DNA of 64,000 bases from Nocardioides zeae. Lineage in GTDB: Bacteria > Actinomycetota > Actinomycetes > Propionibacteriales > Nocardioidaceae. The notes beneath the pieces were generated by a model. It searched no databases, was not told the origin of the DNA, and saw only the letters and a program-made list of their open reading frames with translations. Of the stretch, positions 34,672 to 42,767 are shown piece by piece. Each line of letters starts with the position of its first letter. Position 1 is the stretch's first letter. The stretch spans positions 88,736 through 152,735 of the forward strand of contig NZ_JAAGXA010000003.1 of NCBI RefSeq assembly GCF_010686755.1, given 5' to 3'. The position numbers were made by a program, and so were the translations under genes.

Positions 34672-35963
34672 CGGTCAGCAGCACGCCGGGCGGCGGCGCC
34701 GCCGAGCGGCTCGGGAGCCACCGGCGCAGCAGCCACCGGGTCGGCCGCCTGGCCCACGACCCGGCCGAGGCCGCGCCGCACCTCGACCTCGACGCGCTCG
34801 TCGACGACCGCGGCACCGGCATCGTCGTGTGCTGCGGGTCCGGCGGCGTGGGCAAGACGACGACGGCCGCGGCGCTGGCGATGCGGGCGGCGGAGCGGGG
34901 CCGGAAGGTCGTCGTGCTCACCATCGACCCGGCCCGGCGGCTCGCGCAGTCGATGGGCATCGAGGAGCTCGACAACACGCCGCGCCCCGTCGTCGGGATC
35001 GACCCGACCAACGGCGGCTCGCTCGACGCGATGATGCTCGACATGAAGTCGACCTTCGACGAGGTCGTCGAGAGCCAGGCGAGCCCCGAGAAGGCGCGGG
35101 CGATCCTGGACAACCCGTTCTACGTCGCGCTGTCGAGCTCGTTCGCGGGCACGCAGGAGTACATGGCGATGGAGAAGCTCGGCCAGATCCACCGCCAGGC
35201 GAAGGTCGACGGCACCTACGACCTCATCGTCGTCGACACCCCGCCGTCCCGGTCGGCGCTCGACTTCCTCGACGCCCCCGAGCGGCTCTCGAGCTTCCTC
35301 GACGGACGGTTCATCAAGCTGCTGCTCGCCCCGGCGAAGGGTCCCGCGAAGGTGCTCGGCATGGGCTTCGGCCTCATCACCGGGGCGCTGACGAAGGTGC
35401 TCGGCGCGCAGGTGCTCACCGACCTGCAGACCTTCGTGGCGGCGTTCGACACCGTCTTCGGCGGGTTCCGGCAGCGCGCCCAGCAGACCTACGCGCTGCT
35501 CCAGGACGCCCAGACCGCCTTCGTGGTGGTGGCCGCCCCCGAGCGGGACGCGTTGCGCGAGGCGGCCTACTTCGTCGAGCGTCTCGCGGACGACCGGATG
35601 CCGCTCGCCGGCCTCGTGGTCAACCGCGCCCACCCGCGGCCGCCGGTCGACCTGGGCGCCGAGGAGGCCGTCGCCGCCGCGCGCTGGCTGGCGCGGAACG
35701 CGGGCTCCGACGCGGGCGGGGACGCTGGCGGGGACGCCCACTCCGCGGGTACGCCGCTGCACGACCCCGCTCTCGCCGAGGGCCTGCTGCGGCTGCACGC
35801 CGACCACGTGCGCATCACGGAGCGGGAGGGCGAGCTGCGTCGACGCTTCGCCGCGACCCACCCGGAGGTGGCGACCGCGGTGGTGCCGGCGCTGGCGAGC
35901 GACGTGCACGACCTCGACGGGCTCCGTCGGGTCGGCGCGCTGCTGGCCGTCGGCCGGGACTGA
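34668..35963 (+). CDS. ArsA/Get3-like ATPase, second of a pair (Rv3680 type)
   Basis: The 431-residue ATPase has the P-loop GSGGVGKTT at about residue 60 after a polar N-terminal extension. It also has TIDPARRLAQ (A-loop region) and VVDTPPSRSALDFLDAP (switch II). A low-complexity Asp/Gly/Ala insert (about residues 344-360) lies before the C-terminal helices. It is translationally coupled to the first ATPase and should form a heteromer with it. The next gene, on the opposite strand, is whiB, as in M. tuberculosis. Confidence 0.9.
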   Translation: MTVSSTPGGGAAERLGSHRRSSHRVGRLAHDPAEAAPHLDLDALVDDRGTGIVVCCGSGGVGKTTTAAALAMRAAERGRKVVVLTIDPARRLAQSMGIEELDNTPRPVVGIDPTNGGSLDAMMLDMKSTFDEVVESQASPEKARAILDNPFYVALSSSFAGTQEYMAMEKLGQIHRQAKVDGTYDLIVVDTPPSRSALDFLDAPERLSSFLDGRFIKLLLAPAKGPAKVLGMGFGLITGALTKVLGAQVLTDLQTFVAAFDTVFGGFRQRAQQTYALLQDAQTAFVVVAAPERDALREAAYFVERLADDRMPLAGLVVNRAHPRPPVDLGAEEAVAAARWLARNAGSDAGGDAGGDAHSAGTPLHDPALAEGLLRLHADHVRITEREGELRRRFAATHPEVATAVVPALASDVHDLDGLRRVGALLAVGRD

Positions 35964-35971
35964 GCCCGGGC

Positions 35972-36005
35972 CTCAGGACTCCCCGAGCCTGAGGACTCCC
36001 CGAGC
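35972..36005. repeat. 17-bp tandem duplication
   Basis: CTCAGGACTCCCCGAGC is followed directly by CTGAGGACTCCCCGAGC (16 of 17 identical) in the gap between the convergent ArsA-like and whiB genes. Confidence 0.8.
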
Positions 36006-36021
36006 CGCGGGGACCCGGCCG

Positions 36022-36303
36022 TCAGACGACGGCGGCGGCGTGCTGCGCGCGGGCGCTCTGCAGCACCTCGCGCCACGACTCCTCGGGACGGCGACGCAGC
36101 AGCGCGCGGCGCTCCCGCTCGGTCATGCCGCCCCAGACGCCCCACTCGATCTGGTTGTCGAGCGCCTCGGCGAGGCACTCGGTGCGCACGGGGCAGCCCT
36201 GGCACATCTGCTTGACCTTGTTCTGCTCGGCGCCGCGCACGAAGAGCTCGTCCGGTGTCGACTTGCGGCAGATCGCCTCGTTCGTCCAGTCCTCGACCCA
36301 CAT
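36022..36303 (-). CDS. whiB4: WhiB-family iron-sulfur regulator (WhiB4 position)
   Basis: The 93-residue WhiB protein has four Fe-S cysteines (AICRK, then C-x2-C in QMCQGC, and RTEC), the GVWGGMTERERRALLRRR turn and basic tail. It senses O2 or NO through its 4Fe-4S cluster and controls redox genes. The neighbourhood (two ArsA-like ATPases before, ponA2 after) is that of Rv3681c/whiB4. I take the ATG at 36303 (protein begins MWVEDWTNEA); in-frame starts at 36321 and 36357 would add 6 or 18 residues and cannot be excluded. Confidence 0.88.
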   Translation of the reverse strand: MWVEDWTNEAICRKSTPDELFVRGAEQNKVKQMCQGCPVRTECLAEALDNQIEWGVWGGMTERERRALLRRRPEESWREVLQSARAQHAAAVV

Positions 36304-36429
36304 GTGATGTCCCCAGATCATCCGGAGGATCCGCAGCCCCACGCCGCTCGTCCTCACTTCTCCAACCCAACATGAAGAAAGGTAAAGAAAGGCTGAGGAG
36401 ATGGACAGGCCCGCACGGCTCAGATCGCA

Positions 36430-36445
36430 TAGTCCAAATGGACTA
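36430..36445. promoter_or_regulatory. Palindrome between whiB and ponA2
   Basis: TAGTCC-AAAT-GGACTA is a perfect 6+6 dyad in a comparatively AT-rich stretch of the divergent whiB/ponA2 region. It looks like an operator for one or both genes. The binding factor is unknown. Confidence 0.5.
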
Positions 36446-36535
36446 GGACGTCCCGTTTCCGTGGCACGGGACCACCCGTTCGGGGGAGCCGTCGGGGGCT
36501 GCTGCGCGGAGGAGACCCCTCACAGGTTCACCGCG

Positions 36536-36541
36536 TACCCT
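36536..36541 (+). promoter_or_regulatory. -10 box TACCCT for leaderless ponA2
   Basis: TACCCT ends eight bases before the ATG at 36550, and there is no ribosome site. Confidence 0.6.
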
Positions 36542-36549
36542 TCTGCACC

Positions 36550-38979
36550 ATGGCCTCCTCTGATCCCGAGCGCCTCACGGCTGCCCGCGTCGTCAAGCAC
36601 CTCCTCGTGATGGTCGCGGGCTCGGTCGTGCTGGGCGTCGTCGCCTCGGGCCTCGCGCTGCCCTTCGCCGGGCTCCTCGGCGTCGGCGCGCGCAACGTGT
36701 CCGAGAGCGTGAAGGAGCTCCCCGCGGAGCTCGAGACCTCCGCGCTGCCGCAGCGCAGCCGGATCCTCGACGCCAACGGCGCCCTGGTGGCGACGCTGTA
36801 CGACGAGAACCGCGTCAACGTGCCCCTCACCCAGGTGGCGCCGGTGATGCGCGAGGCCATCATCTCGATCGAGGACTACCGCTACTACGAGCACGGCGCC
36901 CTCGACATCAAGGGCACGCTGCGCGCGTTCGTCATCAACCAGGCCTCGTCCGGCGTGGTCCAGGGCGGCTCGTCCATCACCCAGCAGATGGTGAAGCTGA
37001 CGCTGATCCAGCAGGCGGGGGACGACGAGGAGGCCCGGCGGGCGGCGACCGCCGAGACCGTGGCGCGCAAGATCCAGGAGCTGCGCTACGCCATCGCGAT
37101 CGAGAACACGTACTCCAAGGACTGGATCCTGGAGCGGTACCTCAACCTCGCCTACTTCGGCAACGGCGCCTACGGCATCCAGTCGGCGGCGAAGACCTAC
37201 TTCGGTGTCGACGCGGCCGACCTCACCCTGCCCCAGGCGGCGCTCCTCGCCGGCCTCGTGCAGAACCCGGTCGGCCTCGACCCGACGGTCAACCCCGACC
37301 GCGCCCTCCAGCGCCGCAACGTGGTCATCGACCGCATGGCCCAGCTGAGCGTCATCGACGCCGCGGAGCAGCAGGCGGCCCGCAGCAGCGACCTCGGCGT
37401 CAACGTCGCGGCCCCGTCCAACGGCTGCGTCTCCTCGGCGGCGCCGTTCTACTGCGACTACGTGCTGCGCTACCTCGTGGCCGACCCCGCCCTCGGCGAA
37501 TCGGAGGCCGACCGCCGCGCGCTGCTCTACGAGGGCGGCCTGACGATCCGCACCCCGCTGCGCCTGCCGTTCCAGGCTGCTGCCGACGAGGCCGTCTCCG
37601 ACACCGTGGACCCCACCGACAACGCCATCGGCGCGCTCGCGATGGTCGAGCCGGGCACGGGCTACGTCCGGGCCGTCGCGCAGTCGCGCCCCATGGGCCG
37701 CGACGAGAACGCGGGGCAGACCTACCTCAACTACACGGTGCCCGAGCGTCTCGGCGACGCCAACGGCTTCCAGGCGGGCTCCACGTTCAAGACCTTCGTG
37801 CTCGCCGCGGCCCTGGAGCAGGGCATCCCCGTGTCGTGGGGCATCAGCTCGCCCGAGCAGGTGCGGCTGCGCGAGTCGTCCTTCAAGAACTGCGACGGCG
37901 AGCCGTACGGCGGGTCGACCATCTGGGACCCGTCCAACTCGACGAGCTCCGGCTACATGACGATGACCACGGGCACCCGTCTGTCGGTCAACACCTTCTA
38001 CGCCCAGCTCGAGCAGCGCACGGGTCTGTGCGAGCCGTTCGAGCTCGCCCGCGCGATGGGCGTGGAGCTCGACAACCCGACCGGCGCCGAGCAGCCCGAC
38101 CGCCAGGCGGAGCGCGTGCCGTCCTTCGTGCTGGGCGTCGCCGACGTCAGCCCGATCGAGATGGCCGAGGCCTACGCGACGTTCGCCGCGCGCGGCCAGC
38201 ACTGCGACGCCCTCCCGGTGCAGCGCATCCTCGACTCCGCCGGCAACGTCCTCAAGGACTACCTGCCGACCTGCGACCAGGTGATCCAGCCGGAGACGGC
38301 CGACGCCGTCAACGAGATCCTGTCCGGCGTGCTCGCCCCCGGCGGCTTCGCCTCGGCGCAGAACCTCGGCATCGACAACGCGGGCAAGACCGGTACGACG
38401 CAGAACGGTCGCTCCGTGTGGTTCGCGGGCTACACCCCGAACCTCGCGACCGCCGCGATGATCGCGGGCGCCAACAGCGTCGGCTCCCCGATCCCGCTCT
38501 CGGGGCAGCGTGTCGGCGGCCGCACCTTCTACAACGTCTCCGCGTCCGGGTACGTCGCACCGATGTGGGGCGACGCCATGCGGGGCGTCCGCGACGAGCT
38601 CGCCGGCGACGACTTCGAGCAGTTCAGCGCCGCGGCGCTGCGCGAGGCCGTCGGCCCGCCCGACCCCCAGGGCTTCCTCGGCCTGGGCGGCGGTGGCCGC
38701 AGCGAGCGCAGCGGTACGTCGCGGGGCTCGACCACCAACGAGAACCGCACGCGCGCCCCGGAGACGACCGCGCCCGAGCCGGCCGACCCCCAGCCCGGTG
38801 CTGGTGCCGGTGGCGGCGGGGACGGTGGCGGCACCGGTGGCGGCGGCACCGGTGGTGGTGCCGGTGGTGGGGACGCCGGCCCCGGCGACGGTGGTGCTGG
38901 CCCCGGCGGTGGCGCTGGTCCCGGCGGCGGCACCGGCGGCGGTGGCGGCCCCGGCGGTGGCCCCGGCGCCGGGGGCTGA
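36550..38979 (+). CDS. ponA2: Bifunctional class A penicillin-binding protein (PonA2-like)
   Basis: This 809-residue enzyme polymerises and cross-links peptidoglycan outside the membrane. A transmembrane helix lies at about residues 18-45. The GT51 glycosyltransferase domain follows with EDYRYYEHGALD and GGSSITQQMVK, then the transpeptidase with GSTFKT (Ser411, Lys414), SVN and NAGKTGTTQ. The C-terminal 70 residues are a Gly/Pro-rich low-complexity tail, and the PASTA domain of tubercular PonA2 is absent. The gene order ArsA pair - whiB4 - ponA2 supports the orthology. A terminator-like hairpin follows. Confidence 0.93.
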   Translation: MASSDPERLTAARVVKHLLVMVAGSVVLGVVASGLALPFAGLLGVGARNVSESVKELPAELETSALPQRSRILDANGALVATLYDENRVNVPLTQVAPVMREAIISIEDYRYYEHGALDIKGTLRAFVINQASSGVVQGGSSITQQMVKLTLIQQAGDDEEARRAATAETVARKIQELRYAIAIENTYSKDWILERYLNLAYFGNGAYGIQSAAKTYFGVDAADLTLPQAALLAGLVQNPVGLDPTVNPDRALQRRNVVIDRMAQLSVIDAAEQQAARSSDLGVNVAAPSNGCVSSAAPFYCDYVLRYLVADPALGESEADRRALLYEGGLTIRTPLRLPFQAAADEAVSDTVDPTDNAIGALAMVEPGTGYVRAVAQSRPMGRDENAGQTYLNYTVPERLGDANGFQAGSTFKTFVLAAALEQGIPVSWGISSPEQVRLRESSFKNCDGEPYGGSTIWDPSNSTSSGYMTMTTGTRLSVNTFYAQLEQRTGLCEPFELARAMGVELDNPTGAEQPDRQAERVPSFVLGVADVSPIEMAEAYATFAARGQHCDALPVQRILDSAGNVLKDYLPTCDQVIQPETADAVNEILSGVLAPGGFASAQNLGIDNAGKTGTTQNGRSVWFAGYTPNLATAAMIAGANSVGSPIPLSGQRVGGRTFYNVSASGYVAPMWGDAMRGVRDELAGDDFEQFSAAALREAVGPPDPQGFLGLGGGGRSERSGTSRGSTTNENRTRAPETTAPEPADPQPGAGAGGGGDGGGTGGGGTGGGAGGGDAGPGDGGAGPGGGAGPGGGTGGGGGPGGGPGAGG

Positions 38980-39002
38980 CCCCGCGCCGTACCGGAACGA
39001 CC

Positions 39003-39038
39003 CGAGCGCCCGCTCTCCTCACGGAAGGCGGGCGCTCG
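39003..39038 (+). terminator. Terminator hairpin after ponA2
   Basis: CGAGCGCCCGC (39003-39013) pairs perfectly with 39028-39038. The stem sequence is almost the same as that of the hairpin at 39776. Confidence 0.8.
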
Positions 39039-39263
39039 TGCGTCGGACGCTCGGATCGCGCGGCCGCCCCGAGCGGGGGGCGGGAGATGTGCGGCTGGGA
39101 CACACCCCCCGCAGGCCGGACAGCACCACCTGCACTGGTGTGGACACGTGTGAGCCATCCCTCACCGCGCCACTCAGGAATCTCTCAGCATCGACGGCCG
39201 AGCTTCGCTAGGTTCTCGCTCCGTGTGCCACCGACCGGTTGCGCACGACGGAGAGGGAACCAC

Positions 39264-39743
39264 GTGAAGAACATCATGGCCCGCCGCGTGCTCGCGGCTG
39301 GTTTCGCGATCGCCGCCGCCACCACGCTGGCCGCGTGCGGCGAGGACGAGCCCACGCGCGACGCCGACAACAAGATCACCGAGTCGGGCGAGGCGCGAGC
39401 TGACGCGATCGAGGTGGGGGACTGCGTCAACGAGCCCGACGGCACCGAGTTCACCAGCGTCTCGGCCGTGCCCTGCGACGAGTCGCACGACTACGAGATC
39501 ATCCACGAGTTCGAGCTCGACGGCGACGAGTACGACGAGGACGCGATCTTCACCCAGGCGGAGGAGACGTGCGTCGACGAGTTCGAGACGTTCGCCGGCA
39601 TCTCCTACGACGAGTCGGTCCTCGACTGGGACGTGTTCTACCCGAACGACGTCGCGTGGGACTCGGGTGACCACTCGGCGAAGTGCATCATCTTCGACAC
39701 CGAGGGCCCGGTCGAGGGCTCCCTCGAGGGCGCTGCGCGCTGA
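39264..39743 (+). CDS. Septum-formation-family-like lipoprotein
   Basis: The 159-residue protein has a lipoprotein signal ending TTLAACGED. The mature domain is acidic, with Cys in VGDCVNEPDG, VPCDESH, EETCVDEF and AKCII, and the pattern GDCV...V.C...H..E of the actinobacterial septum-formation (PF13845) family. That domain is of unknown biochemical function. GAGAGGG precedes the GTG at 39264. It is bracketed by two hairpins with the same stem motif, so it is probably monocistronic. Confidence 0.75.
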   Translation: MKNIMARRVLAAGFAIAAATTLAACGEDEPTRDADNKITESGEARADAIEVGDCVNEPDGTEFTSVSAVPCDESHDYEIIHEFELDGDEYDEDAIFTQAEETCVDEFETFAGISYDESVLDWDVFYPNDVAWDSGDHSAKCIIFDTEGPVEGSLEGAAR

Positions 39744-39775
39744 CGCAGCCCCACCCACCGGACCCCGGGCACAGC

Positions 39776-39813
39776 ACGAGCGCCCGTCCTCCTCGCGGAG
39801 GGCGGGCGCTCGT
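39776..39813. terminator. Terminator hairpin after the lipoprotein gene
   Basis: ACGAGCGCCCGTCCTCC (39776-39792) pairs with 39797-39813 across a four-base loop, 17 bp with one U-G-type mismatch. It separates the lipoprotein gene from the convergent purM. Confidence 0.85.
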
Positions 39814-39849
39814 CGTACGACGGGAAGGGACCGGGCGGCCCCGGCGGGC

Positions 39850-40929
39850 TCACCAGCCCGGGTGCTGCCCCACCAGGTTGACGGAGCCGGCGCGCTCGCC
39901 GTCGGCCAGCGCGCGCACCTCGCCGGCGACCCAGGCCTCGACGCCGGTCTCGGCGAGGATCGCCAGGGCGGCGTCGACCGAGCCGGGGTCGGTGAGGGCC
40001 ACCATGCCGACGCCGCAGTTGAGCGTGGCCTCGACGTCGGCCTGGGCCACGTCGCCCGCGCGGCGCACGACGTCGAAGACGGGCAGCGGGGACCAGGTGC
40101 CGCGGTCGATGGTGACGGTCAGCTCGGCCGGCACGACCCGCTCGAGGTTGGCGGCCAGGCCGCCGCCCGTCACGTGCGCCATCGCGTGCGTGGCGGTCTC
40201 GCGGGCGAGCCGCAGGGACGGCTTGGTGTAGAGCTTCGTGGGCGTCAGGAGCTCCTCGCCCAGGGTGTGGCCGAGCTCGTCGACGTGGCGGTCGAGGCTC
40301 CAGCCGGCGCCCGCCTCGGAGAGCAGCACGTGGCGCACGAGCGAGTACCCGTTGGAGTGCACGCCCGACGCCTTCATCGCGATGACGACGTCACCGGGAC
40401 GCACCCGGCCGGGACCGAGCATCTGCTCCGCCTCGACGACGCCGGTGGTGGCGCCCGCGACGTCGTAGTCGTCGGGACCCAGCAGGCCCGGGTGCTCGGC
40501 GATCTCGCCGCCGACGAGCGCGCAGCCCGCCTCGACGCACGCCTCCGCGATGCCCTTGACGATCGCGGCGATCCGCTCGGGCACGACCCGACCGGTGGCG
40601 ATGTAGTCCGTCATGAAGAGCGGCTCCGCGCCGCAGACGACGAGGTCGTCGACGACCATGCCGACGAGGTCGAAGCCGATCGTGTCGTGCTTGTCGAGCG
40701 CCTGCGCGATCGCGACCTTCGTGCCGACGCCGTCGGTGGAGGTGGCCAGCACCGGACGGTCGTAGGCCTTGAGCGCGCTCGCGTCGAACAGTCCGGCGAA
40801 GCCGCCGAGTCCGCCAATGACCTCGGGACGGCGGGACTTCTCGACCCAGCCCTTCATCAGGTCGATCGCGCGGTCCGCGGCCTCGATGGAGACGCCGGCG
40901 GCGGCGTACGCGTTCTCGGGCTGGTTCAC
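39850..40929 (-). CDS. purM: Phosphoribosylformylglycinamidine cyclo-ligase
   Basis: PurM makes AIR from FGAM with ATP in purine synthesis. The 359-residue length is normal. Motifs include STDGVGTKVAIA, GFDLVGMVVDDLVVCGAEP, GGEIAEHPG and HVTGGGLAANLERV, which shape the ATP and substrate sites of the PurM/ThiL/HypE superfamily. The GTG at 40929 is 64 bases downstream of purF, with which it forms an operon. Confidence 0.96.
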   Translation of the reverse strand: MNQPENAYAAAGVSIEAADRAIDLMKGWVEKSRRPEVIGGLGGFAGLFDASALKAYDRPVLATSTDGVGTKVAIAQALDKHDTIGFDLVGMVVDDLVVCGAEPLFMTDYIATGRVVPERIAAIVKGIAEACVEAGCALVGGEIAEHPGLLGPDDYDVAGATTGVVEAEQMLGPGRVRPGDVVIAMKASGVHSNGYSLVRHVLLSEAGAGWSLDRHVDELGHTLGEELLTPTKLYTKPSLRLARETATHAMAHVTGGGLAANLERVVPAELTVTIDRGTWSPLPVFDVVRRAGDVAQADVEATLNCGVGMVALTDPGSVDAALAILAETGVEAWVAGEVRALADGERAGSVNLVGQHPGW

Positions 40930-40993
40930 GTGGTCTGCTCCCAGGGGTCTGCGGGGTGGTTCGGGCGGGACGGCGGAGGGGGTACGCCGCGGG

Positions 40994-42586
40994 TCAGGGC
41001 CGCTGCAGCGCGTCGGCCGCGCCGCTCCCGGCCAGGGAGGCCGCGAGGCCGTCGACGTCGGTCGTGCGCACGACGGGGGCCGTCGGGTTGACCTCGAGGA
41101 CGTCCTTGCCGAGGCGCTCGGGCGTGGGGAGCGGGATCGGGTAGACGCCGTCGAAGCACGCCCGGCAGAGGTTCTGCTTCGGCACGTCGGTCGCGTCGAC
41201 GAGCTCGTCGAGGTCGATGTAGCCCAGCGAGTCGGCGTCGATCGAGCGGCAGATCTCGTCGACCGACAACCCGTTGCCGATGAGCTCGGCGCGGGTGGCG
41301 AAGTCGATGCCGTAGAAGCAGGGCCACTTCACCGGCGGCGAGGAGATGCGCACGTGCACCTCGCGCGCCCCCGCCTCGCGGAGCATGCGCACGAGCGCCC
41401 GCTGCGTGTTGCCGCGCACGATCGAGTCGTCGACGACGACGAGGCGCTTGCCCTCGATGACGTCGCGCAGCGGGTTGAGCTTCAGCCGGATGCCGAGCTG
41501 GCGGATGGTCTGCGAGGGCTGGATGAACGTGCGGCCCACGTAGGAGTTCTTGACGAGACCCGTGCCGTACGGGATGCCCGACGCCTCGGCGTACCCGATC
41601 GCCGACGGCGTGCCCGACTCCGGCACCGGGATGACGAGGTCCGCGTCCACGGGGAACTGCTTGGCGAGGCGGCGGCCGATCTCGACGCGCACGCTGTGCA
41701 TGCGCTTGCCGGTCATGATCGTGTCGGGGCGGGCCAGGTAGACGAACTCGAAGAGGCAGTGCTTGGGGGCCGGCTCCGCGAACGTGCGGCTGCGCAGCCC
41801 GTCGGCGTCCACGGCGATGAGCTCGCCCGGGTCGATCTCGCGGATGAAGGAGGCACCCACGATGTCGAGCGCCGCCGTCTCGGAGGCGACGACCCAGCCG
41901 CGCTCGAGCCGACCCAGCACGAGCGGACGGATGCCCTGGGGGTCGCGGGCCGCGTACAGGGTGTTCTCCGTCATCCAGACGAAGGAGAACGCGCCCTTGA
42001 CCTGCGGGAGCAGCTCGACGGCGCGCTCCTCGACCGTGGTGTCGGGGTGGTCGGCGAGCAGGGCGGTGACCACGCTGGTGTCGTTGGTGGAGCCGACCTG
42101 CTCGGGGCGGTGCACCTTGAGGTCGAGCTCGCCGTCGAGGACGCTGCGGTCGCGCACCATCGCGGCCAGGTCGGCCGTGTTGGTGAGGTTGCCGTTGTGG
42201 GCGAGCGCGATGGAGCCGTGCGCCGTCGGGTGGAAGGTGGGCTGCGCGTTGTGCCACGTGCTCGCGCCCGTCGTCGAGTAGCGCGAGTGGCCGATCGCGA
42301 GGTGGCCCTGCAGCGCGTCGAGCGTCGACTCGTCGAAGACCTGGGAGACGAGACCCATGTCCTTGTAGACGAGGATCTGCCGGCCGTTGCTGACCGCGAT
42401 GCCGGCGGACTCCTGGCCGCGGTGCTGCAGCGCGTAGAGCCCGTAGTAGGTCAGCTTCGCCACGTCCTCGCCCGGCGCCCAGACGCCGAAGACGCCGCAC
42501 GCGTCCTGCGGTCCCTGGTCCTGCGGGTCGAGCGCTGCGGTGAGCCGCCCGTCGCCGCCCTTGCGTGTGCTCACGGAGTTCGCCAC
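40994..42586 (-). CDS. purF: Amidophosphoribosyltransferase
   Basis: PurF transfers ammonia from glutamine to PRPP, the first committed purine step. The 530-residue protein has a 29-residue propeptide before the nucleophile Cys30 (DACGVFGVW), the Ntn glutaminase landmark HRGQESAG, and the PRPP loop VVVDDSIVRGNTQR. Cysteines in WPCFYG and NLCRACFDG suggest the Fe-S-containing form. The GTG at 42586 lies six bases after a TACCAT box on the minus strand, indicating a leaderless message. Confidence 0.96.
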   Translation of the reverse strand: MANSVSTRKGGDGRLTAALDPQDQGPQDACGVFGVWAPGEDVAKLTYYGLYALQHRGQESAGIAVSNGRQILVYKDMGLVSQVFDESTLDALQGHLAIGHSRYSTTGASTWHNAQPTFHPTAHGSIALAHNGNLTNTADLAAMVRDRSVLDGELDLKVHRPEQVGSTNDTSVVTALLADHPDTTVEERAVELLPQVKGAFSFVWMTENTLYAARDPQGIRPLVLGRLERGWVVASETAALDIVGASFIREIDPGELIAVDADGLRSRTFAEPAPKHCLFEFVYLARPDTIMTGKRMHSVRVEIGRRLAKQFPVDADLVIPVPESGTPSAIGYAEASGIPYGTGLVKNSYVGRTFIQPSQTIRQLGIRLKLNPLRDVIEGKRLVVVDDSIVRGNTQRALVRMLREAGAREVHVRISSPPVKWPCFYGIDFATRAELIGNGLSVDEICRSIDADSLGYIDLDELVDATDVPKQNLCRACFDGVYPIPLPTPERLGKDVLEVNPTAPVVRTTDVDGLAASLAGSGAADALQRP

Positions 42587-42592
42587 CGGGCC

Positions 42593-42598
42593 ATGGTA
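42593..42598 (-). promoter_or_regulatory. -10 box TACCAT for the leaderless purF-purM operon
   Basis: The minus strand reads TACCAT, six bases, then the GTG of purF. Confidence 0.55.
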
Positions 42599-42767
42599 CG
42601 GCGAACGGCGCCCGGTGACCGACCACGCTCGGATCGGTCATCTCACACCGCGGGCCGCTGCACCGGCCCGCGCGCTCTCGTCCGTTCGCCCCCGCCGGTT
42701 GCCGTGCCACGTTACTGTCGAGTCACGCTTACCTTCTCGGGACTGGGCTGAACTGGGGAGGGGACCC

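Noticed and set aside
36304..36357. Longer WhiB with 18 extra N-terminal residues
   Set aside because: The ribosome-like GGAG is only two bases from the GTG at 36357 and the extra residues are not typical; kept only as an alternative.
37836..39263. Single long frame joining the ponA2 region to the lipoprotein
   Set aside because: The first part is a shadow of ponA2; the lipoprotein has its own ribosome site and signal peptide at 39264.
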